Assembly (NCBI GenBank): GCA_965214055.1
Contig: OZ243931.1
Span: 1,240,001-1,304,000 of the forward strand
Direction: 5' to 3'
DNA length: 64,000 bases
DNA from: WTGA01 sp965214055
Lineage (GTDB): Bacteria > Pseudomonadota > Gammaproteobacteria > Arenicellales > Poriferihabitantaceae
Shown: one piece after another, positions 25,916 through 33,652 of the stretch
How the letters are laid out: each line of letters begins with the position of its first letter
Numbering within the stretch: position 1 is the stretch's first letter
Made by a program: the position numbers and the translations under genes
The notes under the pieces: generated by a model
The model's database searches: none
Told to the model about the DNA's origin: nothing
Seen by the model: only the letters and a program-made list of their open reading frames with translations

Positions 25916-26548
25916 CTACCCACAGGGCACGCCGGTTCCGCGAAGACCACAGTAGCCGTTGGGAATTTTCGCCAGATACTGCTGGTGGTACTCTTCCGCA
26001 TAGAAAAAACCGGTCTCTTCCCGGATTTCCGTGGTGATACCCGGAAATCCCGCGGCTTTCAGTCTTTGGTTATAGGCGGCTTTTGATGCCCGGGCTTCAG
26101 TCAATTGCTGTTCATCCCGGGCATAGATTGCGGACCGGTACTGGGTGCCTATATCGTTGCCCTGGCGCATCCCCTGGGTTGGATTGTGGGATTCCCAGAA
26201 TACAGACAAGAGCGCTTCAAAGCTGATTTTCAACGGATCAAAGACCACCATGACCACTTCTGCGTGACCGGTCCTTCCGCTACAGACATCCTGATAGGTG
26301 GCATTGCGCGTTGTGCCGCCGGCATATCCCACCGCGGTGGTAAAAACACCGTCCAGTTGCCAGAACTTGCGCTCTGCTCCCCAAAAACAACCCAACCCAA
26401 ACACGGCGGTTTGCAGGTGATCTGGAAAGGGGCCCTGAATGGGGTTGCCGTTGACATAATGCCGGTTCGTTACCGGGATGGCCTGTTCCCGGTGTGCAAG
26501 GGTATCCGGCCGGGAGGGCGTGGTTTTGCGTTTTGCGAAGGTAAACAT
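25916..26548 (-). CDS. msrA: Peptide methionine-S-sulfoxide reductase MsrA
   Basis: This 210-residue enzyme reduces the S-epimer of methionine sulfoxide. The catalytic Cys54 is in GLGCFWGAERKFWQL, and the resolving Cys residues are in the tail GYCGLRGTGVPCG. The segment ESHNPTQGMRQGNDIGTQYRSAIY is highly conserved. Together with msrPQ in this window it covers cytosolic and periplasmic methionine repair. Confidence 0.95.
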   Translation of the reverse strand: MFTFAKRKTTPSRPDTLAHREQAIPVTNRHYVNGNPIQGPFPDHLQTAVFGLGCFWGAERKFWQLDGVFTTAVGYAGGTTRNATYQDVCSGRTGHAEVVMVVFDPLKISFEALLSVFWESHNPTQGMRQGNDIGTQYRSAIYARDEQQLTEARASKAAYNQRLKAAGFPGITTEIREETGFFYAEEYHQQYLAKIPNGYCGLRGTGVPCG

Positions 26549-26766
26549 ACAGGTTCCGGTTCAATCAGGTCGTGGCGGTATTTTAGCGGTTTTCCCGAAA
26601 ATTAGCACTGCGAACCTGACCGAGGGGCCCGTCTGGCCTGCGACTCCCGTGGATGGGTATTTTCAGCGCATTGCTGTTTGGTGCATGGACCACGAAAACA
26701 ACCCTGGCCGGACCGGGTTGTTTTCGCGACCGGAGGCCGGAGACCTTTCGGGGTCAGCCCGGATGC

Positions 26767-27270
26767 CTAGAAAGGCAGGCCATGCATGAAACCCACCATA
26801 CACATGATCATGGGGATGGAGAGCATGGTATTGGTCCGGGATGCCAGCAGGGCGACATTTTTCGCCTTGGCAATTTCTTCGGGGCTGGCGGAGACCATGC
26901 CCAGGATTTTTTGCTGGTTTGGCCAGATCAATACCCATACGTTGAACAGCATGATGGTCCCGAGCCAGGCACCAATCCCGATGACGATCACGGGCGTAGG
27001 CCCGCTAAGCGTAAACGCGGCGATGAGGCCAGCTCCGGAAGATTCCAGCGCAATAGCGCCGGTGACCCAGGTTGCCACCGCCCCCCAGCGAAACCACAGC
27101 AGGGCCCGGGGAGCCACATATTTCGAAATCGCCGCTGGCCCGGGGCCATCGGTATCTGCTGCGCCTTCTGCGGCAGCAGGCACTTGGACGAAATTGAAAT
27201 AGTACAGCAGACCAATCCAGACTATCCCTGCCAATACATGTAACCAAACTACGAGAGACCAGGTATTCAT
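26767..27270 (-). CDS. PuuD-like (DUF989) membrane protein without cytochrome domain
   Basis: This 167-residue protein has four to five membrane helices. It resembles the membrane domain of urate hydroxylase PuuD: WLHVLAGIVWIGLLYYFNFVQVPA, YVAPRALLWFRWGAVATWVTGA, AWLGTIMLFNVWVLIWPNQQKIL and SRTNTMLSIPM. The C-terminal cytochrome c domain of full PuuD is absent. No other urate-catabolism gene is nearby, so urate oxidation is not implied. Conserved His in the first helix could bind heme. Two tiny ORFs lie immediately upstream on the same strand and may form an operon with it. Confidence 0.8.
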   Translation of the reverse strand: MNTWSLVVWLHVLAGIVWIGLLYYFNFVQVPAAAEGAADTDGPGPAAISKYVAPRALLWFRWGAVATWVTGAIALESSGAGLIAAFTLSGPTPVIVIGIGAWLGTIMLFNVWVLIWPNQQKILGMVSASPEEIAKAKNVALLASRTNTMLSIPMIMCMVGFMHGLPF

Positions 27271-27331
27271 TGTTCTGTAAACCTCTTGACTTAATATTTA
27301 ATCCGGCTTTTCAGCGGGACAGGGGAATTGC

Positions 27332-27409
27332 CTAAAGGACAAGGGCAATGACTATGGCAATAACGAAACCGGCAATAATGGTTCCGGGAATACTTTTTAG
27401 TGGGTTCAT
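27332..27409 (-). CDS. Single-helix mini-protein (25 aa)
   Basis: The ORF encodes 25 residues, MNPLKSIPGTIIAGFVIAIV and then IALVL: a short N-terminal tail followed by one hydrophobic helix. A ribosome site (ggag, 8 bases before the ATG) is well placed. Its ATG overlaps the TGA of the preceding 51-residue ORF (ATGA), which suggests translational coupling. It ends 61 bases before the PuuD-like gene. Its size and make-up resemble small subunits of membrane oxidases (CydX, CcoQ), but no homology is claimed. Confidence 0.5.
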   Translation of the reverse strand: MNPLKSIPGTIIAGFVIAIVIALVL

Positions 27410-27561
27410 ATTTTACACTCCATGAGATCAGGGTTAAACACGCGACCATGTCTGCGGTTGACGACATTGACCAGTTCATCTGGTTGAAGAATAAATCCAG
27501 TGCGGTCTTTTTGCAAGACTTCCGGCAGGGCTAACGCAATTCTGTAATGTCCCCTTTTCAT
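27406..27561 (-). CDS. Small hypothetical protein (51 aa)
   Basis: The ORF starts at an ATG at 27561 and ends in a TGA that overlaps the next start. The product is polar with an ordinary composition (segment RTGFILQPDELVNVVNRRHG near the middle), unlike the Arg/Pro-rich shadow frames around it. I recognise no family. The ATG falls in the loop of a hairpin, so initiation may be controlled or inefficient. It could instead be the remnant of a longer gene. Confidence 0.4.
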   Translation of the reverse strand: MKRGHYRIALALPEVLQKDRTGFILQPDELVNVVNRRHGRVFNPDLMECKI

Positions 27562-27571
27562 TGAAGGGGAC
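27549..27571. promoter_or_regulatory. Perfect hairpin enclosing the start of the 51-aa ORF
   Basis: Arms gtcccctt and aaggggac (8 bp, perfect) enclose a 7-base loop that holds the ATG of the minus-strand ORF. It lies 34 bases after the AAA ATPase stop. It lacks a T-run, so a translational role is as likely as termination. Confidence 0.45.
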
Positions 27572-27604
27572 CCAGTTCCCGGGAGACGTTACGCCAATGG
27601 ATGA

Positions 27605-28816
27605 TCACCGAGGGGGTGTGTGCGGTGTAGCCTCTGTCCTTCTGGCTCGGGACAGCGAGTAGCCTTGTACAAAAGCCATCAGGCTCGGGATGCCCGGTTC
27701 GTACGCATACCCTCCAACAGGCCAGACGTAACCCAGGTGGGACAGTTGTTCGAGTTTTTCCATGATCCGCTCATTCGTGACCGGTTCATCCCCCGGCATT
27801 CCTTTTTCAATTGCCTCCCTTAATGCGTGACGATGCAGCGCCGGCTCACCAAGCCGGATGAAGGCATCCGCCACACTCTCGGCCACCGGCAGCAAACCCA
27901 TTCTGTCCAGTTCATTGAATCGGATATCATACATCGCGTTGCGTTCGTTTATCACTGCATCTTCCACTTCCTTGACCTGCGCCAGGGTGATCTCTGTTTC
28001 CTTGGTTTCATCCAGTCTTCGGGCCAGGCAATCTCCCCAGACTTGCATGAAAAAAGGATAACAGTGGGCCTGTGCAACGATTTCTGCAACGACACCGGGG
28101 GCAAAGGTGATGCCAGCCTCCTGTAATGGAATGGTAAGCGCGGCGCCAGCTTCGTCCGGCGACAAGCGTCCCAAAGGCAATTTTTTGCTGCGGTCCCAGA
28201 AGGACGCATTGGCTTTGCCCAATGCGGCGCTGAGATTCGGTGTGCCGGCCAGCACGAGCAGGAATGGATTGCCTGCGTTGCGTACGACCTGGCTGGCATT
28301 GAGCAAGTCCTCTCCCAGTTGCGGGCTCAATCGGTGCGCTTCGTCAATGATCAGAATCAGGGGCTGATGCTGACACCGCTCCTCCAGTAGGTCATCAAGG
28401 GTCAGGGTTCGTTTGGAAAAATCAACTTGTGCATTGGCTTTGGCGATGCCAACATTAATCGAAAAATCCGCAGATTGGATCTTGCGCCGAAGGGCGGTAT
28501 GATCCCCAACAATCAGATCGACCAGCTTTCCCGGGTTGTCCAGCATCCCCGGGGTTGTCCACAGAATGTCCGGGTTGGAGGCGTCTTGCTGGTGGGTCTC
28601 TTTTTGCAGATAACGAAGCAGTGCGGTCTTGCCGTTGCCCCGGGGGCCGTAGAGAATCAGGTCCCGACTAATAGGTCTCCGGTTTTTCAAGGATTTGACA
28701 CAAGTCTGGAAATAGGCCTGTTCTCCCTTACGACCCGCCAAATACGGAGGGACACCGCCAGCACCGGGCGTAAACAGATCGGACAAATCAGGGGCATTCA
28801 TTTTCTTTTCCGACAT
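27605..28816 (-). CDS. AAA/Orc1-type ATPase with C-terminal winged helix
   Basis: This 403-residue protein has a Walker A motif LYGPRGNGKTALL (about residues 55-67) and a Walker B LILIIDEAHRL (153-163), with a sensor-like Thr in LLVLAGTPNLSAA. After a helical lid the C-terminal 100 residues look like a winged-helix domain. I chose the ATG at 28816 (ribosome site aggatg) over one 14 codons upstream. Such ATPases occur as solitary genes of unknown function and in mobile or defence loci. TniB-like or Orc1/Cdc6-like identity cannot be decided by eye. Confidence 0.75.
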   Translation of the reverse strand: MSEKKMNAPDLSDLFTPGAGGVPPYLAGRKGEQAYFQTCVKSLKNRRPISRDLILYGPRGNGKTALLRYLQKETHQQDASNPDILWTTPGMLDNPGKLVDLIVGDHTALRRKIQSADFSINVGIAKANAQVDFSKRTLTLDDLLEERCQHQPLILIIDEAHRLSPQLGEDLLNASQVVRNAGNPFLLVLAGTPNLSAALGKANASFWDRSKKLPLGRLSPDEAGAALTIPLQEAGITFAPGVVAEIVAQAHCYPFFMQVWGDCLARRLDETKETEITLAQVKEVEDAVINERNAMYDIRFNELDRMGLLPVAESVADAFIRLGEPALHRHALREAIEKGMPGDEPVTNERIMEKLEQLSHLGYVWPVGGYAYEPGIPSLMAFVQGYSLSRARRTEATPHTPPR

Positions 28817-29212
28817 TGGGCCATCCTGCCTTAAATCGGGGGTATTGTCAAAAATCAAGCATCGCCATGCCAGCGCAAAATGACCCCGGCCCGGTTGAAA
28901 ACCGTGCTTCCCAACCTGTGATCAATGGGATATGGGAACGTTCTCATAAACATAAGGTTCCCATAAAATCGGAGTGGCTTCCCTCGGGTGGAAGGTGTTG
29001 GGCAGGTCCGTGGGTTGGAGGATGACTCTGTCAGTATTTCCCAGAGTTGAGATGGCCCCACTTGTGAGCGAAATCAGCACTCCGAGGTGCTGATTTGTCC
29101 GGTGCCGCCACGGCGGGTATTGCGCTTCGGAGTGGAGACAGGGGAGTATGAAGGGGACATTTCTATTTTGCGTCGACAGACTTCCGGCGGGGCAAACGGG
29201 GCAAATTCTTCC
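28817..29212. other. Intergenic stretch with an inverted repeat
   Basis: Nearly 400 bases between the ATPase start and the end of the ghrA-like gene. No gene is supported. A strong hairpin at 29071-29096 is listed separately. The rest shows no RNA gene or repeat I can name. Confidence 0.6.
29071..29096. terminator. Perfect 10-bp inverted repeat, likely terminator
   Basis: Arms aaatcagcac and gtgctgattt enclose a 6-base loop. The A/T-rich outer ends give a short T-tract on either strand. It lies about 115 bases after the ghrA-like stop and may terminate that transcript. Confidence 0.5.
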
Positions 29213-30148
29213 TCAATACCCCTGCTCCATATTTACCACATGGGTCAGTGGCTCGCGATTTCGATACCGCAGGATATTGTTGTAAACATGGGCAGAGCTG
29301 GATGCGGGCACGGTCATGCTGGCAATATGGGGGGTGATGTACACATTCTTGTGGTCCCACAGGGGATGATTTTCAGGCAGTGGCTCGGTTTCGAACACAT
29401 CCAGTGCGGCACCTGCCAATTGCCCATTGTCCAGTGCGTCCAGGATGTCCGATTCCACCTGGTGCCCTCCCCGGCCAGCGCTGATAAGGTGTGCCCCCCG
29501 GGGCAATTTAGCCAGGTTTTCTGCATTCAGGATATGACAGGTTTGATCCGTCAGGGGCAGCAGGCAAACCAGGATTTCACTCCTCGACAACAGGCTGTTC
29601 AGCTGGGAAGGACCCACATAACCGGTCACTCCCTCAATGGTTTTTTTACTGCGGCTCCAGCCAATGACATCAAACCCGAGGTTGACCAGTGCCCGGGCCG
29701 ACGCCTGGCCCATTTCTCCTACCCCGAGTATCCCCACCGTGCGCTCACAGGCTGGGACCTGGCGGATGGGCCGCCAGGCATATTCCGCCTGGTGCTGTTC
29801 ATATTGGGGCATGAACCGGTGAAACCTGAGCACATGAAACAGCACATATTCAACCATGCCGGCGGTCAGCAATTCATCCACCATCCGGATAACGGGAATC
29901 CCGGGAGGCAGAATTCCGTCTCCCGTCAGGTGGTCGATGCCGGCACCGACAGAAAAAATGATCTTCAGGTTGGGAAACCGGGCAAGGGCCCCGGGGGAAG
30001 GCTTCCATACCAGTGCAAAGTCCACCGCATCGTGGTTGGTGACACAATCCCAGGGTATGATCTCCAGGTCACAGCCTGCGAGGGCATGCTGCCAATCCTC
30101 GAATTTTTCATTGTCGGTTTTGACCACCAGTGTTTCGCGCATAATCAT
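29213..30148 (-). CDS. ghrA: Glyoxylate/hydroxypyruvate reductase A-like 2-hydroxyacid dehydrogenase
   Basis: This protein of about 311 residues belongs to the D-2-hydroxyacid dehydrogenase family. The NAD(P) motif TVGILGVGEMGQASARAL is followed by WSRSKKT, favouring NADP. Catalytic Arg is in LISAGRGGHQVESD, Glu in LDVFETEPLPENHPLW and His in YITPHIASMT. The early GAGIDH motif (SVGAGIDHLTGDG) is typical of GhrA. Two close ATG codons (30148, 30142) are possible starts. It reduces glyoxylate or hydroxypyruvate to glycolate or glycerate. Confidence 0.88.
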   Translation of the reverse strand: MIMRETLVVKTDNEKFEDWQHALAGCDLEIIPWDCVTNHDAVDFALVWKPSPGALARFPNLKIIFSVGAGIDHLTGDGILPPGIPVIRMVDELLTAGMVEYVLFHVLRFHRFMPQYEQHQAEYAWRPIRQVPACERTVGILGVGEMGQASARALVNLGFDVIGWSRSKKTIEGVTGYVGPSQLNSLLSRSEILVCLLPLTDQTCHILNAENLAKLPRGAHLISAGRGGHQVESDILDALDNGQLAGAALDVFETEPLPENHPLWDHKNVYITPHIASMTVPASSSAHVYNNILRYRNREPLTHVVNMEQGY

Positions 30149-30363
30149 CCGGATTCGTAAAAGGGAAGGATTATACGCCTGTGGGCCGTTCGGTGAGAAT
30201 GCCCGGTGCGCTGCCAGGGCCGCCGTCAGGGAAGAACCTGAATGGGAGGGCCGGAACACTCCAGGCATGCCAACTGGCCGGGGGGCCTTGTTTTTCTGCC
30301 GAGGATAAAAAATTTTGGTAAAATCCCCAGTCCCTAATCTGATGTGCTGCACCCAATCCGGCC

Positions 30364-30867
30364 ATGTCTTCACGCCAGTCCGAATTTATCATTCGACCAA
30401 ACGGTTCCTTTCATTCCAGAAACTGGATTTGGCTGGTTGCGCTGCTGGCGATCATTGCCCTGGGTATTGCCCTGAGATTCGCCATTCTGGGCTACTGGCT
30501 GATTTTGCCCTTCGCGCTGCTGGATGTGTTGGCGGTGGGGACCGTGTTTTTCCTCATTGCCCGGCACTCCGCGTATGTGGAAAGGGTGGTGATGTCTGAA
30601 AGCCGGGTTGAAATCTTCCACATCCAGGAAAATGCCGATGCAAAGTGGGAATTTCCCCTGCATTGGACGCAGATCAGGCTGGAACACCCAAGATATCGGG
30701 GGTATCCCGCCAGATTGCTGTTGGGGTGCAAGGGAAAATGGGTGGAAATAGGACAGTGTTTGACTGACCGGGAAAGAGGGGCGCTGACCCAGGCACTTGA
30801 AAGTGAATTCCGTCGGATTTCCGCTCACCCTGGCGTGGGGTTGCCTGAAAGGGGTTTTGCGGATTGA
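30364..30867 (+). CDS. DUF2244 membrane protein of the cytochrome oxidase cluster
   Basis: This 167-residue protein has two adjacent membrane helices (WLVALLAIIALGIALRFAIL and WLILPFALLDVLAVGTVFFLIA) and a soluble C-terminal domain with WVEIGQCLTDRERGALTQAL. The pattern is that of DUF2244, common near oxidase genes. Its TGA overlaps the ctaB ATG by one base. The function is unknown; oxidase assembly is inferred from position only. Confidence 0.85.
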   Translation: MSSRQSEFIIRPNGSFHSRNWIWLVALLAIIALGIALRFAILGYWLILPFALLDVLAVGTVFFLIARHSAYVERVVMSESRVEIFHIQENADAKWEFPLHWTQIRLEHPRYRGYPARLLLGCKGKWVEIGQCLTDRERGALTQALESEFRRISAHPGVGLPERGFAD

Positions 30868-31778
30868 TGGTCGAGGCGATACATTCGCGAATTGACTGGA
30901 GGGAATTCCTGGAGCTGTGCAAGCCCAGGGTGGTTGTGCTTATCCTGTTCACGGCCCTGGTGGGCATGTTTTTGTCTACGGACGGGCTGGTCCCGTTCCA
31001 GGCATGGTTCTGGGGGCTGGTTGGCATTGGCCTGGCGGCTTCCGCCGGGGCGGTTCTGAATCACTGGGTGGACAGGGAAATTGACATCCGCATGGAACGC
31101 ACCCACCACCGGCCTCTCCCCGCGGGGAATATCAATTCCCGGCAGGCCGTTGCATTCGCATTGATCCTGGCGGCGGTATCCATGGCCATCCTGTTCACTT
31201 TTGTGAACGCACTGACCGCCATGCTGACCTTTGCCTCCATGTTTGGATATGCGGTGATTTATTCCATGTTTCTCAAACACAGCACGCCGCAGAATATTGT
31301 CCTTGGCGGTGCAGCGGGAGCGGCCCCCCCGGTGTTGGGCTGGACGGCGGTCACAGGGGAGCTGCACAGCGAAGCACTGCTGCTGTTTTTGATCATTTTC
31401 ATCTGGACGCCCCCCCATTTCTGGGCGTTGGCCATCAAAAGGGTCGATGATTACAAGAAAGCGGACGTGCCCATGTTGCCGGTCACCCACGGGATTGCGT
31501 TTACAAAACTGCATGTGCTGCTGTACACCATCCTGCTTGTAATTGTCACCATCATGCCTTTTGTGGTGATGATGAGCGGTACGATCTACCTGGCGGGGGC
31601 CATCACCCTGGGCGCCGGGTTTGTATTCTATTCGGTCAAGCTCTATCGCTCTGATGGCGACCAGTTTGCCATGAAAACCTTTGGGTACTCCATATTTTAT
31701 TTGAGTGCGCTTTTCGCCTTTCTGTTGCTGGACCACTACGCCCGGATATTCATTCGCACGTTTATACTGGAGACATGA
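30867..31778 (+). CDS. ctaB: Protoheme IX farnesyltransferase (heme o synthase)
   Basis: This 303-residue UbiA-family membrane prenyltransferase has the Asp-rich motif NHWVDREIDIRMERTHHRPLP and the second loop WTPPHFWALAIKRVDDYKKADVPMLPV. It adds farnesyl to heme b to give heme o. CtaA, which would convert heme o to heme a, is not in the window. ATG at 30867 overlaps the DUF2244 stop; a TTG three bases earlier is also in frame. The stop overlaps the next ORF. Confidence 0.95.
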   Translation: MVEAIHSRIDWREFLELCKPRVVVLILFTALVGMFLSTDGLVPFQAWFWGLVGIGLAASAGAVLNHWVDREIDIRMERTHHRPLPAGNINSRQAVAFALILAAVSMAILFTFVNALTAMLTFASMFGYAVIYSMFLKHSTPQNIVLGGAAGAAPPVLGWTAVTGELHSEALLLFLIIFIWTPPHFWALAIKRVDDYKKADVPMLPVTHGIAFTKLHVLLYTILLVIVTIMPFVVMMSGTIYLAGAITLGAGFVFYSVKLYRSDGDQFAMKTFGYSIFYLSALFAFLLLDHYARIFIRTFILET

Positions 31779-32035
31779 TCTGCCCGGCCATGAGTACGCA
31801 CAACCAGCCCCCTGCTCCGGATGAAACACTGGAAAATCACCGGGAAGTCACCTTTTTCACCATTGTCAAAAGTGTTTTTTCGTCCTTTATTGGCATACAG
31901 AACAACGCCAACAGGAAAAGGGATTTCGAAAGCGGGAAATTCTGGCATTTTTTCTTTGCAGGGTTGATATTCGTTGCCCTGTTTCTGGGCATGGTCTGGC
32001 TCCTGGTGAACTATTTGATTGCGACCACACCATGA
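31775..32035 (+). CDS. DUF2970 single-helix membrane protein
   Basis: This protein of up to 86 residues has an N-terminal polar region, the conserved motif TIVKSVFSSFIGIQNNANRKRDFE and one C-terminal membrane helix. This matches DUF2970, a small family next to cytochrome oxidase genes. The first ATG (31775) overlaps the ctaB stop and has ggag close upstream; a second ATG at 31790 lacks a ribosome site. The function is unknown. Confidence 0.8.
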   Translation: MICPAMSTHNQPPAPDETLENHREVTFFTIVKSVFSSFIGIQNNANRKRDFESGKFWHFFFAGLIFVALFLGMVWLLVNYLIATTP

Positions 32036-32453
32036 CCCCCCATCCTGTGGCCAGGGAAAAAGCGGTGCAAAGGGAAAGTTTGCAAGGGAACCGGAACCGG
32101 GAAATCGACGATGCGGGTGAAGAGACATTGGTCACAACACACAAAAACGTTGAATCTGGCTATAATCAGCCTGTAAGACCACGTGTCAGGGATAAGTACA
32201 ACCGATGCTTGTATACTGAACTTAATTTAGCTACCATGCCGCCTTTTTCGGGTCTGCCGGGCAGGTCTGGCCAGTACGGAATAACGGAATACCCGGTACG
32301 GAATACAACGCAATGATGGAATGGATCGAGGTATTCCTGAAGAAAGACAGACCTTCCGGCATGGCCGGTTGCAGAGAACGAAACGTATAAAATGTCGTTT
32401 GACAAGGCGGTACAATGTGGCTCTTAGTTAATTTTTATTGTCGGTGAGGATCC
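32036..32453. other. Gene-free stretch upstream of coxB, promoter candidate
   Basis: About 420 bases without a supported gene. A consensus -35 hexamer TTGACA lies at 32399-32404, but the -10 at 17 bases (tcttag) is poor. A TATAAA is at 32386-32391. A small palindrome ccggc-atg-gccgg lies near 32356-32368. This is the likely control region of the coxB-coxA operon. Confidence 0.45.
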
Positions 32454-33605
32454 ATGCAATTGATGAAGAATATTCGACGAATTCCCATAGCCTTGCCGAG
32501 TCTGGTGTTGTGGGCAGCAAGTTTCCCGGCCGCTGCGGACTGGCAGCTCAACCTGACCGAAGGTGTGACCGAAATCAGCCGGGAGGTCTACGACATGCAT
32601 ATGTTTGTCCTGTGGATTTGTGTGGCCATCGGTGTGATTGTTTTTGGCGCCATGGCCTACAGCATCTTTTATCACCGCAAATCAAAAGGGGCTACCCCGG
32701 CAACCTTTCACGAGAGCACCACGGCGGAATTAATCTGGACAGTGATACCGTTTATTATCCTGGTGGCCATGGCGATTCCTGCCGCCAAGACACTCATCGT
32801 AATGGAAGATACCAGCGATGCAGACATCACCATCAAGATTACCGGCCATCAGTGGAAATGGGAGTATGAATATCTTGAGAGCGGGATCCGGTTCATCAGC
32901 AATCTGCATGCTTCCAGTCGGGAAGCCGCTGTCCTGGATTCGGGAATTGATCCCAACACCGTGGAAAACTACCTGCTTGAAGTGGACAAGCCGGTGGTTC
33001 TGCCGGTTGGCAAGAAAGTTCGTATCCTGCTCACCGCCAGTGATGTCATACACGCGTGGTGGTTGCCCGCGATTGCCGTCAAAAAGGATGCCATTCCGGG
33101 GTTTATCAATGAAATGTGGACCAAGATAGATGAAGTCGGCATCTATCGGGGCCAGTGTGCAGAGCTTTGTGGACGGGACCATGGATTCATGCCCATTGTG
33201 GTAGATGCAAGATCCGAATCCGATTACAACGACTGGGTCACCGCGGAGCTGGCTGCTGCCGAGGCCGCGGCCAGTTCGGCAGACCGGGAGTGGGAAATGG
33301 GGGAGCTCATGGAGCGTGGACAAGGGGTCTACGCTACCTATTGTGTCGCGTGCCACCAGAGCAATGGCGAGGGAATCCCGGGGATCTTTCCTTCCCTGGT
33401 CAACACTCCCATGATACTTGAGGACATTGAAGCCCACGTGGATATCGTTCTTAACGGCAAGGAAGGGACGGCAATGCAGGCGTTTTCCAGCCAGTTGAAC
33501 GATGCTGATTTGGCAGCCGTGATTACCTATGAACGAAATGCATGGGGTAACGACACGGGGGATGTGATCCAGCCGTCCGCCATCCGGGCGATGAGGGTCC
33601 AGTGA
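32454..33605 (+). CDS. coxB: Cytochrome c oxidase subunit II with fused cytochrome c domain
   Basis: This 383-residue protein starts with a signal/anchor (LPSLVLWAASFPAAADW), two membrane helices, then a CuA domain with DVIHAWWLPAIAVKKDAIPG and the ligands of CAELCGRDHGFMPI. A C-terminal class I cytochrome c domain has CVACH with a late Met ligand candidate. The fusion marks a caa3-like layout that accepts electrons directly at subunit II. A ribosome site (ggtgagg) precedes the ATG. Confidence 0.96.
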   Translation: MQLMKNIRRIPIALPSLVLWAASFPAAADWQLNLTEGVTEISREVYDMHMFVLWICVAIGVIVFGAMAYSIFYHRKSKGATPATFHESTTAELIWTVIPFIILVAMAIPAAKTLIVMEDTSDADITIKITGHQWKWEYEYLESGIRFISNLHASSREAAVLDSGIDPNTVENYLLEVDKPVVLPVGKKVRILLTASDVIHAWWLPAIAVKKDAIPGFINEMWTKIDEVGIYRGQCAELCGRDHGFMPIVVDARSESDYNDWVTAELAAAEAAASSADREWEMGELMERGQGVYATYCVACHQSNGEGIPGIFPSLVNTPMILEDIEAHVDIVLNGKEGTAMQAFSSQLNDADLAAVITYERNAWGNDTGDVIQPSAIRAMRVQ

Positions 33606-33652
33606 GGGACAGTTGAAACCAAGACAGAACAGATTTACCTGAGGTTACCAAG

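Noticed and set aside
26767..27270. Urate catabolism locus
   Set aside because: Only the PuuD membrane domain is present; no cytochrome domain and no allantoin or hydroxyisourate genes nearby.
29087..30160. 357-codon plus-strand frame over the ghrA-like gene
   Set aside because: The minus-strand product has full dehydrogenase motifs; the plus frame is a shadow.
32386..32427. Firm coxB promoter call
   Set aside because: TTGACA and TATAAA are both present but do not form a pair with acceptable spacing, so only a weak candidate was kept.
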